A stretch of DNA of 64,000 bases from Ophthalmolycus amberensis (Eukaryota > Chordata > Actinopteri > Perciformes > Zoarcidae): positions 124,501 through 188,500 of the forward strand of contig JAFEUB010001427.1 of the NCBI GenBank assembly GCA_024529925.1, given 5' to 3'. The notes beneath the pieces were generated by a model. The model saw only the letters and a program-made list of their open reading frames with translations, made no database searches and was not told the DNA's origin. A program made the position numbers and the translations under genes. Of the stretch, positions 1 through 12,357 are shown one piece after another (the stretch's first letter is position 1; each line of letters begins with the position of its first letter).

Positions 1-304
1 GTCGACTCCCAGTGCAGACCCACAGGCTCAGAGCCGGCTGTGCTGAAACATGCTGCCATAGTCCACAACGCGGTGACAGGAGGCGGTAAACAAGTTGAAT
101 TACTTATTTTTAATGTGCGCAGTTTTCAAATCACATCTGCATGAGAGTTCATTTGCAATTTCCAAGCTGTCAGCTGCTCCTTCAACATAATATCGAACGG
201 CCAACAGTCGGGCTGGGTAACGTGCCCAGATGGAGAAATGAATCGACCATTTCATTGTGCTCGCAGCCAATCACCGCAAGCGTTCTCCGATTTAATGCGT
301 GATG

Positions 305-357
305 TCTGAGCCGGCAGCTAGCAGCTAACGGTGCTAACGGTGCTAACGTGCTAACAG
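305..357 (+). repeat. GCTAAC-rich dispersed repeat copy
   Basis: TGAGCCGGCAGCTAGCAGC followed by TAACGGTGCTAACGGTGC and GTGCTAAC. The same GAGCC-GC-GCTAGC-AGCTAAC head occurs at 10928, and in reverse at 20335 and 22660. Confidence 0.6.
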
Positions 358-482
358 CGTGAAGCGTTTGTACCTGACGAGTTGAACTTCTCTCACCACT
401 GTGAGTGGCGGTTCGGTGTTGTATCAGCAGTAACTGCTGTGTGAGCGCTGTGCAGGGCAGCAGTGATTAGCTAGCCACAGGG

Positions 483-718
483 ACAACGTTTGTATGATAT
501 CCGACCAAAAGTTACTCCTCTTTTGTGCTTTTTCCTACAAAAGCGGGCAACGCATGTCAGTTTCCGTTCGTTACATTCACACAGTCTTTTGAAAATAACC
601 TTCCATCTTCACAGGGAACTACTTTGTTAGGTTCAAGCAACAAAACGACTTCGTTATGTTTCGGAATAGATTGTGGTTTAGGTTCAAATATATTGACTTC
701 TCGTTTCACAAACTGAGG
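483..718 (+). repeat. GGTTTAGGCAACAAAAC-type dispersed repeat, long copy
   Basis: Shares an extended pattern with 22297-22580: CCTACAAA, then ACACAGTCTTTT and AAAATAA, then a GTTAGGTT(T)A(A)G(G)CAACAAAACGACTT core, AATAGATTGTGG, and TTCTCGTTTCACA near the end. The core recurs at least eight times in this window on both strands. The element class is unknown to me; it has no coding capacity. Confidence 0.7.
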
Positions 719-835
719 TTTATTGGCTAAAAGATTGCCGTTTGTTGAAACCATCCAGTTCTGCTCCGGCCCTGTATGTGCTTCAACAGTCTTTATGCTA
801 CTCGTCTCCATCTACATACAAATGATGGCGCATTC

Positions 836-952
836 ATTTTCGTAGGTATTGCTACCAGTCTGAGACCAGTCTGAAGATCAAGAGCTGCATTGGTCACGGT
901 ATCACTTTCAGGGTACTGGTATTGGTGTTTTTTTAAACGATGCCCAGCCCTA
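836..952. mobile_element. hAT-type element terminus (fragment)
   Basis: Reading the minus strand from 952: TAGGGCTGGGCATCGTTTAA, then runs containing ACCAATACCAGTACC and GATACCGTGACC. This is the terminal and subterminal layout of a hAT family related to, but different from, the one at 33 kb. The opposite end with a matching terminus was not found, so the copy looks truncated. Confidence 0.6.
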
Positions 953-1050
953 GTCTGGTGTACCAGTGTGTGCATTAATGGCAGATAACTGTGACATGTA
1001 CCTCAAACTACCACGTCTCCGACTCGGCCCCCTTCACTGGTCGACTCTGT

Positions 1051-2880
1051 GTTTCGTGTGTGTGCTTTGCCCCTGTTGGCGGCCACTTTTCCTTTGTTTG
1101 GGAGGGAGAACAAAACATTCGACACTGGCAGTGTAAAATCTTCCACCAAGGCGATGCAGAGAGTGCTCCTGTCGCATTGATTTCCTCGAAACAAGCGAAA
1201 TTGAGTGTGGCGGGAAAAAAACAAAAAAGTCAAAAAATAACCCGTCAGACAACCAGAATGGCCTCACACACCGAGGCAGACCAACCCGAACACAAGAGAA
1301 CCGTTAAGAAGGCTCGGACAAGTGAAATTATGCTGCAGCCCCTGCATGATATACTGTTTACATCATCCGTGAGAAAGCAAGTGAGCCGTTTCAAGGGGAA
1401 GCACATCATTTTATATCCACGGGGCCGATAAACAGGAGGCGCCGAGCAGTGGAGCGTACACACACACACACACATACACAAGGGCTGAGGCACACCGTGA
1501 ATCAGTCTGTGCTGGCAAAACACATCGACACTGTTTATTGCATTCTCACAAACAAAGGACTTTTTTCCGTCTTATCTGATTCGCTGCATCTGTGGAGGAA
1601 ACGCCGGCTCCGAGTGACCAGTGCTGCAGAAAGTGATCGTTGTAGCTATTGTGGCTGTGCACCCGCTGAATACGTCACACGTGTAATGTGTTGATGTAAT
1701 TCTCTCATTATTCAGTGTAGTTGAATTAGCGCCACGGCTCAGGCAGTTGTTTCTTGTGATACTGCATGTACCTGTGCTTTTCACTGAAAAGTCTAAAAAA
1801 GAACAGCAGAGAACCATTGTCAGAACTCTGTTGCAGTAAAAGCCTGAACTTGTTGTGACTCGTTCCTCTTCTCACAGTGAGGTGCAGGCAGCAGCATACA
1901 GACCACATGGTTTATCTCCGTACATATACATCCGTAGGTGTTGATTCATAGCTGCGCGTGAGATTTCACCGGCTGAACGGCAGACATATCGTACAAATTA
2001 ATTTGTGATATGAGCAACGAAAAAGTATTGTTTGCGGTCGCCGTTTTCTCGTTAGGGCGGGGCGATTATGGAGAAAATCACAATATTTTTTCACAAATAC
2101 TTTGATACTGATGTTAACGTTCTTGTCTTGCTTCATATCTACACCAGCTGTGGAACCTGCTTTCTTTCCATCCACGAGTGAATTCTTTGTAGTTCATGTG
2201 ACTTAAAAGGTCTCTGATCAGCAGCCTGTTAAGCCCCGCCCCCGCCCCAAAGATAACATACCTGAAAGGAATCAGGGATATCAATCATGAGGCTTATATG
2301 CATATCTATGGTCTCCTTTGAAAGGTAAGAGGCGAAGGAATATGAATGAATTGTTAGTAAAGCTATTTATATTCATGTTTCAGAGTGAATGGAGATGCAG
2401 TAAAAGGAAAAAATAAGATTTTTTTCCTTGCATCGTATATAATAATATTCAAAGGCAATATTACCATTATAACCACGTTCCCATGGATAGTGATGCAGCT
2501 GAATGTCTTCTCCTGCTCTTTGCTACGTCCGGGACTTTGAATTTCATGAAAAATATGAAGAAAATACTTTGTATGACCATTTCTAAACATATACTCTATA
2601 TATGAAGGTTATATCTGTATGACTTTAAACATACTTCACAATAACACGTCGTCTGGTCAACATACAGTTGGCTTACGGACTCTGAAGGCTGAAGACTGTT
2701 TAACATCTTCCATAAATAGATCATCTTCCATCGTGTCTTTCTGTAACTACGGCACAGGGGAACCAGGCCCGTCGGGGTCACGGAGTTAAAGTGACCTGGA
2801 GGATCAGATCCTCAGTTTCTCCTGCTGGCTTTTGTGTAAAGGCAACGTGATCACCGAGGTTGTGCATTGATACCAGGTGG
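1051..2880. other. No recognised feature
   Basis: Holds a short AC run near 1459-1474 and an open stretch at 991-1431 (+) without recognisable domains. Nothing else supported. Confidence 0.6.
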
Positions 2881-3133
2881 AAAGTTAGATAAGTAGCCCC
2901 CCCCCCCCAGGGCCCTCTCTGTGTGGCATCCACACTGCACATAGCAGATGCGCCTTCAACCTTAAAAGTGAGAGTAAAAGTCCCAACAAGGCTGCAGCCA
3001 TCATGAGCGAGTCCTTCAGTGGAGGAGTTAAGTTACGGCGGCATGCGTAACACCATCATCCTGAAAGATCATCAGGACTTCATTACCCAGATGTCAGTCT
3101 GCTGAGATAGCAGCCACATCAGTAGTCCCACCG

Positions 3134-3158
3134 CACACACACACACACACACACACAC
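3134..3158. repeat. (CA)n microsatellite
   Basis: Uninterrupted CA units, about 12 copies. Confidence 0.95.
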
Positions 3159-3325
3159 CCCGCTTCTACCCATCATACTGTGTCGGGATAGTTAATGTGA
3201 TGTATCTGACTGTTTGGAGGCGTTAGCCATGTATCAGTAGCGCTGGCCGTTTATTACGAGCCTGACGGAAGAGAGTCGGGCAGCACGCTATCAGCCCGTC
3301 ACGTCCTTGGTCCATCGCTTTTTTT

Positions 3326-3625
3326 AAGGAGGGAGGGATGGAAGGACGTGGGAGGGAAAGGATAGAGGGAGGAAGGGAAGACATGATGAGATCTAGAGGG
3401 AGGGGGGGGGGGTGCTGAAATGAAGGGAGAGTGATCTGAATGGAAAGGAGGGGAGGCGAAGGGAGGGAGGAGAGATAGGAAAGACAAAGAGAACAGCAAC
3501 GAGTGCATGACTGATGAAGGCTGGGATGAACAGAGAAGTGGATGCAGGGGAGGACGGGCTGAGGGTGGGGTTCAAAACAAGAAGAAGGGGGAAATGGGAG
3601 TGAAGATGAAGCACGCTGGGGGGGG
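3326..3625. repeat. Polypurine tract (GGGAGGGA / GGAAGG rich)
   Basis: About 300 bp in which the + strand is dominated by G and A, with many GGG/GGGG runs and two long G runs near 3402-3412 and 3620-3630. The complementary strand is pyrimidine-rich, so it gives Pro/Ser-rich reading frames that are not genes. It could form triplex or G-quadruplex structures. Confidence 0.85.
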
Positions 3626-4086
3626 GGGGTGGGCACGACAACGATGAGTTATGATAACACTGAGCACATTCAATAAACAAACACATCAGTATGATGGCAT
3701 TGTTTGAAGCAGGGCGTCACGTTGCTCCTGATGAGCGTGTCCGGACCGCACGTCTGCAGCAGCTCCATAGAACAGTCCGCGCTCCTGAACACTGTCATGT
3801 TCAGCATTTAAATAGAAGACAAAGGCGGAATTCTACTTTGACGGCAAATCAAAATGGAAATGCGATGCTGAGCAGGGGAGAGAGGGCGCTCTGCTGCGCC
3901 GTCAACAGAGAGGGAGAAGAGTGGAAACTCCCTGCGGAAAGTAATTAGTATGGACGGTTTTAGTGTTGACACCGCTGGCTTCGCTCTCAGATCCCCCACT
4001 TCTCTTTTCCTGCTGTCTTGGGAAAACGTTTCAGTGCCAATTTGAGATTATTATTTTTTTTCCCCTCAGATTGAAAGCTTTCCTGG

Positions 4087-4088
<2 letters not shown>

Positions 4089-4133
<45 letters not shown>

Positions 4134-4140
4134 CGCGCAC
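4089..4140. repeat. (GT)18(GC)7 alternating tract
   Basis: GT units from 4089 to 4124 pass directly into seven GC units (4125-4138) and AC, giving 52 bp of unbroken purine/pyrimidine alternation, the classic Z-DNA-prone pattern. Confidence 0.95.
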
Positions 4141-7100
4141 TGAGGAAGTCGTGACATTTCAAGAAAGCGTACGAATGAAAATGGAATAAATCGTTTCTTA
4201 TAAAGTAGACTTTTTGGTCATTTTTTCTTCCTCCTCTAAGCCAGTGCTCGCTCTCGGCTCGGCTTCTCTGCTGAACGTACTGAACATTTACTTCCAGCGG
4301 TGCTGCTGTTCTGTGTCTGCTTCAAGTAGCTCCTGCTATTTGGTTTCAACTTCAGAAAGCACGAGTTGAAACTGTGCAGAGCATATTTGGGAATGTCTGT
4401 ACTTTCATATCACGTCATACCATTTTGAATACTTTTATTTTTGTACTTTTTTCACATTATTTTACAGTCTTTGTGACGGGATTCTGAGTCTTCCTGGTGG
4501 ATGAAGTAGCAGTAAGGAGTCAAAGACGCCTTTGACCTCTGACCTTTCCCTCGCATTGACGCATCGCTGCTCCTTTCTTTGTCTTTCGGGGATATGAACA
4601 CTTTCAGACATGTTGTTTTTCTCCAGAACAACAACAGCACAACAACAGTCCTTCTCTGTCATTTGAAGATACAGTAGCTGCCCTGGCTTTCACGTCAACA
4701 TCTCTTCAGGAAACATCAGATTTCTGCTCAACGATCCTCCCAGTTAGCACACAGAGTCTTATTAATGTAGGATCAAAGGGTTAGCAGGAATTAATAAAGA
4801 GTCATTCTATAACCACCGGTACATTTTACAGAAAGAGAAAAGTACAAAAGCTTTCTCAAGCAATCACATGTTTAATATTCCTTCAGTCTGAGATATATAT
4901 CTACTATTGCAAAGCTTAAACATTAGCAACTTTTTACGTATTTTAAAGGGGAAGGGACATTTTCCCCACGTGAACTCTGTTATTAATGAGTTAAACACGT
5001 CATTTCACCGCTCGACCAGCACGGTTAACACCGATCATTTCAACCGTACACGTCAACGTACATTTGAATTAGAATCATAAGAGAACATAGCCAACATAGT
5101 TGGAGGTCAGTTAATAGACTCCTGCACAATATATTTAAAAATGAAAGACCAGAAAGTCACCAGAATGTATTTAAAATGGCCGCCACTGTTGCATGGTTTT
5201 GGGACAAACCATTTTTTTAATATGCAGGGGGTGTTCTGTTTGTAACATAGTTATTCCGGATATCATTAAACTGAGACGTTTTATATAAATTAAATGTGAA
5301 ACTCAATCAAATATGTTATAGAATTTAAAATAAATAGGTAATGCTATGTTCAATGGTTTTAAATGATTGTTATGAGGCCAAGAACCTCACAGTGGAGAAA
5401 TGTACATCGCAAGAACAATTTAGTAACATCAGTTTCAAGCTAAATGAAACATGTACAACATGTTGGTCTGATTTGGTAAAATGATATTTCTGAAGAACAT
5501 AGTACATCGATGGACACTAGAATACGACTCTCACACACGTGCTGGATTCATTACTTTCCTTTTTGTTCCTTTTTTTTCACTGTCCCCCAAGTTCCAGTTT
5601 GCATAAATTCAAAGATTAAGCGGTTGTAAAATCCCGTGTCATTTATATCCAAATCACCCGGTTCACTCTGCGAGTCGTGTCATCATCTGAGCACTTCTGA
5701 AATGCGCTGCCGCAAATCTGGTCATTTCCCAGTGCTAATGGATGTTTCCAGACATCAATCTCTGCAAGAATTGGTTTTGTGCAGCTACAGTTACAAGGTG
5801 GAAGCAATTAGATCAAACAGTATTATAATTCAATCCACTCGTTGCACCTTTATTATGCAGCCAAGTCCATGCGACCGTACCTTCCTTTTTAAGATGAATA
5901 TTTAACCTGAGTAAAAACTCAAACAGGCAAATTCACTCTGCGTGTTGCAGATTCAGCGACGGATGTCGCAGAACAAGGAATTCATTAGTCGATTTCAATA
6001 CAAGTTACATTCCACGAAACTCCAAACCCAATTTGATCCCACGGTAAAGAAACAAAATCAAAACAATGAACACTACCGGTAGTTATTCAGGTCGTTCAAG
6101 GCAGTTTAGTTTTAGTCCTGCTCAAAACAAATAAAGCTTCTGAAGGTTCTCAGGAGAGACAAAGATAAATCTGTCGGTGGCTTTATGGCACAGATGAAAT
6201 GTGTTGGACAGTTTGAGAGGAATCAATATTAAAATCCTTTTTGTTTTCATCAACAACATAGTTCATGATTCATTTGCAGTCAAAATGGGTCACGACGTGT
6301 CCCGACTGTTGATGTAACCCTGCTCGTAATGACCGTGTCGTCAGAGCCCTGCAGGATGGGGTTGGAGCAGTGGTTGCTTCCTGTTTAGTACATTTATACA
6401 GATCAGTCTCAGCTGACGTCAACGTGTGGGCCAACTCGTGCATTTGTCCAATCGTCCACATGAATGTACATCGGTGTTTATTGGGGAAACCTCCAAATAG
6501 ACGCTTTTCATGTCTGAGCAGTGTTTATATTTGCATTGTTTTTGCATGGCATTCGAGGATTACATAGAATCTCTTGTGTATTGGGTGCGATCCAGGGGAG
6601 TCTTACGTCCTGTGGCTTTAACACGCTGAGACACATCTATGTAGATAACATGTAACCGGTTTGAGTAAAGATTCCCCTTTTCCATGCTTCATGGCTCTCT
6701 CAATGAGACATATTTGCGTTCGTCCTTTCTGGTCCACTGCAAACATTTTCAGCATCAGCTGGCTTGAGCCGGCTCGGGCGTGGAGGCTTGACGCCGACAC
6801 CTTTCAGTGACCGGAGGAGCGGCGGCTGCGACAGGCCGCCGACGTGGCTGTCGCTCGTCCTGACTGATGACAGACATGCGGCCCTTTTCCTGCCAGCTAA
6901 CATCTGGGAGAGCAAAGAGCCCGACACTCATCCTGACAGCAGGGGGAGGATGAAAGTGGAGGACGAGGCACAAGGAGAGAGAAGGACTGCAGCGACGAGG
7001 CAGGCGTGTTGCGTTCCCTTTTTTCACTTTTCTGCTCTGAAGTCACCGCATTTGAGTTGCTCGAAACATATCCATACACAAGACGTGCATTCATCATAGC

Positions 7101-7923
7101 AGATAGCATACAAGCAGAAAAAAGCAGAGGTGTAAATAGCATTAATAACGGCTCTGTTCCTGAGACGGTCTCAGCGAGATACGCCAGTGAGTCTGGATCC
7201 TGGCTCACCTGAATGGCATGCAGCCTTTATTAATGCTGTTACACCTACATTTCCTGCTGTGTCATGTCAAAATGTCCGGTCCTTGTCAGCGGCGTGGGAG
7301 GGGCGATGCAAGCTGAAGGTGCAGTGGAGAAACTGGCCCCTCGTGTTTTCATACTTAACTTGGTTAAATTGAAGTATACATGTTCTGGCCTGAGCTTCAG
7401 CACAAATCCCGGCCTGTTGAGGAGCCCAGCTCACCTCTGTAGACGGTGTCATGTCCCGAGTCATACAGCAATGACAGATGGCGAGGGGATTTGACATTTT
7501 CTGTTTGACTGATTAATGAGGCATTCTGTTAAAAGCTCCAGTCATAACCAACACCGTTACCCCTGATAACATAGAGGGATGGTAAGAATGGGAGGTTAAA
7601 AGAAGTGGACTCTTATTCCTCTTCTGTCGGTCAGAGTGCATTCACTGCAGAAGTGTTGCTGTTGGAAAAAACACATGTTCAAAGAAACAAGGTATTAACA
7701 AAGCTCATGTTGTGTGTGAAATAGAGATATAGACGTTATAGATGTGTTTTTAAATATGCACCAGTAAAGCACAATATCAACTAACATAATAATAGGTCCT
7801 GCTTTAGTACCTGATCTTGAGGCCCTGTATTAAAATGTAGTTTTATTATTTTTGTCAATTCAATTTTGTCTTGACATGTTGCATTTCTAAACGAAAGCGT
7901 GAAGTGAAGTCAAAGCTTCATGT
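4141..7923. other. No recognised feature
   Basis: AT-rich, non-coding. A CpG-richer patch lies at about 6765-6860 but has no convincing exon. Confidence 0.6.
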
Positions 7924-8524
7924 CTTAAAGCTGCATTCTCTCTAGTGTCCACCAGGGGGCGACTCCTCTGGTTGTATAGAAGTCTATGAGAAAATGACTC
8001 TACTTCTCTCTTGATTTATTACCTCAGTAAACATTGTAAACATGAGTTTATGGTCTCAATCTCTAGTTTCAAGTCTTCTTCAATACAGCATGATGTTCAT
8101 TTAGTACATTATGGTCCATTTAGAGTCACACAGACCATAAAGCAGGGGATGCTTTAGGGCGGGGCTACACGGTGATTGACAGGTCGCTGCTGCTACCGGA
8201 GCCGTAAACAGCGTTTCTACGTCACTCCTCCACATTCCATATATGGTTACCTTGTGACTGACAGGTCGCTACCAGTCGTAGTGCGTTGTCCAGTCTGGGA
8301 GTTGTCTGTGTTTCCGTTTTAAAACTTTAACCCTTTCACAGTGTTATTTCAGTTCATGATAGATAATTGGGACATTTTGGTCGCCCAGAAATGACTTATT
8401 CAGCGTTCAGTTCAAACAAGATGGCGACGGGCAAAATATCGAACTTGAGACTTCAAAACGGCAGTCAGCAAACCAGTGGGTGACGTCAGGTTGACTACGT
8501 CCACTTCTTATTCACAGTCTGTGG
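7924..8524. repeat. Dispersed teleost repeat, about 600 bp
   Basis: Begins near GCTGCATTCTCTCTAGTGTC with CCACCAGGGGGCGACTCC, then GAAGTCTATGAGAAAATGAC, GATTGACAGGTCGCT (twice, near 8173 and 8258), CAAGATGGCGACGG and GGTGACGTCAGG, and ends at GTCCACTTCTTATTCACAGT. I recognise this order of phrases from many fish genomic and transcript sequences as a high-copy non-coding repeat; I cannot name the family. No terminal inverted repeat or coding capacity was seen. Confidence 0.7.
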
Positions 8525-10689
8525 TGCACAGAGAGGAACAAGTCAGCCAAGCAGCCAAAGAAAAAACCTCTGCAACCTCGCCAAGTCCTGAACATGAAAT
8601 CTTAAATGAGCGCCAAATATATTAGCCTGATGGGTCTCGTAGTACATATAAACTGTGGACAGACAGACAGAGAGGTTCATGCACACACGTGACATAATCT
8701 CCTGGCGGAGATGACTTCTTTCCTAAACCTCTCTTGTCCGCAGTAGAGAGTGCCTGTGGGCTTTTAACCTGGGATGACTGTCACACATTTCATTTAAAAA
8801 ATATATCATTTTAACTTTACCCACATCTCAGGTGACGTTTTTTTGCCAATCAATTCCATCAGTAGGCTATTTAACTGAACTCCATATAAGAGAGAGAAAG
8901 CGATCTGATAGTCAATGTACTGGGCTGTCTCTATAACGCTCTGTAGTCACCAAATAGATGATATGCCTCTATTCTCTTGGCTGTTTCCTCTTGTCACAAA
9001 TAACCACAAATTAAAGGGTTGTGATTTCCCTTCATTGAGCATACAGTCAACCACGAGGCAAGACGGTACATATGTAGGCGGAGGGTAACGTGATGCAGGG
9101 AGCATCTCGAGACACGATCAATAATGTCACCCACCTGGGGAGGAAAAGGGTTCGGCAGATGTTGGAGGAATTGGAATCCGATGGCATTCACGGCTGAATA
9201 TATTGACACATTTCCCCGGAGAAGTCTATTCACGAGGCTTATTGAAAGACACTTTTTACACAACTTGAAAATGTCAGAGTATAACTTCAGAATGATAGCA
9301 TATCATTGTGAACGGAATGAAGAGAGACGGACCTCTGCACTAAACAGCCGGCCTTTAATGTCGGCTGGTGCTTTCAGAGCTGATGCTCTCAGTCCGGTCT
9401 GTCGCCGTCATGGTGCTGCAGCGTCCGCGTGTTAAGACAGACGCACTACGGCCAGCATGGAGCTCAAAGAGACCTTGCATCACATGCACACATGTCAAAA
9501 TTGTTATGCAACTATTACGACAGAGTTATGAAGATGTCGCCATGAATGTGCACTTGGAGGAAAACGCTAAGTCATGAAGAGGCCGATCCAATATTTCTCT
9601 TTATGATATGCAATGTTTTGGCAAGAGTTCAATCCGTGATGACGGTCCATCACTGCAGTGCTGCTAGCAGGGCTTGTGACTTCTACTCCTGTTACATCAT
9701 GAATGGGGGGGGGGGTCTAATATGCTGGATGTTAGTGATGTAATATGTAATACCAAGGCTCGTTTTGGGCGCACATGCAAGGCGATGCCATCCTGCTGTG
9801 GGGAAAATAAAATCATCTGCTTTTCCATCGATGCTTTGTATTAGGGCACCGCCATTTAAAGTCCATCCGTACGTTCTGTTACATTATGCATCGGTGAGGG
9901 CTTGCTGCAACAGTGTCCGTCTGTCACAGGCCGGGGAACTCTCCTCGGGTGCATTCATGTGTCTCCATCGGCCCTTCTGGGAGACTGTCCTCCACAGAAG
10001 AGAAACGGCAGCATCAGTACTGTGCTCCTTCACTTAAACCGGCCTATTTTTATGTTTTCCTGACAAGCGACGAGCAAAGAATGGCCGTTGTCTCCCAGAA
10101 GCAAAGCCAGATGTAATATGACGTGTTTATTGTGCCGCAAAACCTCTTAGGGAAGGGGGGGGGGGGGGATCAGGGTGGATGGTTGGGCCACCAAAGTGTC
10201 TGACCAACCTGACCAACAGAAATCTTTGTCACGCCCTTTTAGTTGCTCTAGAGGTGCCAGATCAGAAAAGGTTCTTATGAATTATTTAATTCTTTGATAG
10301 ACAAACGACATGTTTTGTTGTTTCGAGGTCTGAACGCTGCTGTTTGTTTTCCTCCATCAGCTAACGTACCGACCGTACAGACGTCATCCGCAGCCAGTTA
10401 GCAATGAATGCGAGTTTGTTTGAGTCTTAATCTGTTTCCCTCAAGTCTCTAAATAGAAGATACACTTATTTTTTTAAATCACCTGGATGTGTCTTTGCTT
10501 TGATTTTAATTTGCCCAGCGCAGAATGTCATCGGTTTGTGTCCAAACAAAGTGACTCGTATGGACTTTACATGCAAATGAAGCACCTCAACTATTCACTC
10601 CACGCTCAGGCTGAACACATGTTGAGGCAATCCACCTTATTCAGGCAACCAGCCTCATTGAGTTCATTGTTTGTTGCATGCCATACCTT

Positions 10690-10719
10690 CCTCTCTCTCT
10701 CTCTCTCGCTCTCTCTCTC
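10690..10719. repeat. (CT)n microsatellite
   Basis: CT units with one GC interruption at about 10708. Confidence 0.95.
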
Positions 10720-10927
10720 CATGTTTCCCATCTCTCTCCTCAATGACGAGGCAAAAATAATCCTAAAATAATATTTACACACGCAAACCTGTCAGCAGGA
10801 ATACAGAAAGTAATAGGAGAGGAGGTGGCAGGCTGCTGTGTGTTTAATTTAATGAGTTTACTTAAGCTTTCAATGTGCTAAATACAGAATTCAGAGCACT
10901 TTCTGTTACAAGGCTCTCAACATGGAG

Positions 10928-10968
10928 ATGGCTGAGCCTGCAGCTAGCAGCTAACAGTGCAAACAACA
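10928..10968 (+). repeat. GCTAAC-rich dispersed repeat copy
   Basis: GGCTGAGCCTGCAGCTAGCA followed by GCTAACAGTGCAAACAACAG; same head as 305-357. Confidence 0.55.
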
Positions 10969-12014
10969 GTCCACAGTGCTGACAGAGCGAACAGTGTTCA
11001 CCTGAGGGAGAACCAGGACACCACGTCTTCTAGTGCACAGGCTCCTTGCACCACTCCTTGCTTCCAAACACTTTCTTGTGCCAAACACCTTTATGTCCAA
11101 GATGTGCACATCACATCTTCTGTACAGCTCAGTTATGCAACTCCTTATTTCACCTGCGAGATTAAATCAAAACAAAACACAATTGCTGCTCCATTCCTCA
11201 GTTAGACGATACTTCACTGAAGCACTGATTTAAAGGTAAATATTGATCCAAACAATACAAATAAAAAAATTACTTTGTGGTCAAGTTGCAAAGAAATAAA
11301 TGAAAAATATTAAAACAAAAATCAATCCTATGACTCACTTTAAAACTACAAAAATAAAATGAAATTGTTGTTTTTTCTACCAGCCTGGTCAGACTGGGCC
11401 ATTGGTAATAACGCACAATGTAGTTGATACTGTGTCTGTGGTCTACGGGATACAAAAGTCACATCTCCCGATCCCAATCAGATAGACAAGAACCTTCCAG
11501 ATGTGAATCCAGGGGTGACGTCTGAGACCCGCTGTGTGCTGCAGCCGGATGTGCGAAGGCCATGGGATTCATACGAAGCTCAGCCTCATCATCAGTTCTA
11601 TATTAGAACATGCTTTCAGGGCTTACGTGTAGATGCTGTATGGTTTTGCTGACAAACGTGTATTGTACATTATTGTGACTTTCAAGATGACCTATTTAGG
11701 TAAATGCTGCTTCATCAGGATTCCAGATGGTGCCACGAACACGACTCAAACAAGCCTCGTGTTGCATGCACGGTGGAACACGAGGCTTTAAGTAGTTTCC
11801 CCTTTTGTATCATTAAAGGGGAGGACTGTATATGTATCTGTACAGTATGAATAATGTATGAAGTATGTTCACATTGTTTAGATTCCTAACCAGGAGTGCT
11901 TGTTCACCACGGGGAAACAAGGAAAGACAGTGATCATAATTTGATAAAAATACAAATTCTGATTTGGTACAATGGACTGAGTGAGTAGGACCTAGTGAAG
12001 ACTGGTTGATGGTC

Positions 12015-12357
12015 TACACTCGTAGAACAAAGGGTTCCAAAAGTGTTCTCTCTGAAGGGCTGAGGTTTTCAAGACATCAACCCCGACCCTTAAGGGTTCC
12101 AGATAAAACCCTTGGAATAAAAATAGGGTTCTTGGTAGAACCTCCTAGGTGGGTTCTTGTTAGCACCCTTAGAAGGTGGAAAGGCTCTGGATAGAATCTC
12201 CAGAGGGTTATGGGGGGAATCTTTCAAAGATGGTTCTAGGTAAAACCCTTTATTTGGGGCTCGAGATAGAACCCTCTGAACTGGTTTCAGGTGGAACCTC
12301 AATAAGCCAAAGAAGCCGATATGGTGCTAGTTGGCAACCTTTGTTTTTACAAGCGTA
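12015..12357. mobile_element. Short element with imperfect TIRs and GGTTCT/AGAACC internal repeats
   Basis: The left end is TACACTCGTAGAACAAAGGG; the right end, reversed, is TACGCTTGTAAAAACAAAGG. These form imperfect inverted repeats of about 24 bp. The interior is a diverged series of about 30-bp units, each with a GGGTTCT...AGAACCC-type core (12084-12300), which can fold on itself. It looks like a MITE-like non-autonomous DNA element. Flanks TGATGGTC and TGATGCAA share only five bases, so the target duplication is uncertain. A related fragment is at 25764-26065. Confidence 0.65.

Larger units (their letters stand above)
8525..12014. other. No gene; scattered short repeats only
   Basis: Apart from the CT run, G runs and the GCTAAC copy listed separately, nothing recognised on either strand. 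Confidence 0.6.

Noticed and set aside
991..1431. 146-codon frame (+) next to a hAT terminus
   Set aside because: No transposase motif (no BED finger, no hATC dimerisation region) is visible.
3223..3686. Pro/Ser-rich frames on the minus strand
   Set aside because: Translation of the polypurine tract's complementary strand in three frames at once; composition artefact.
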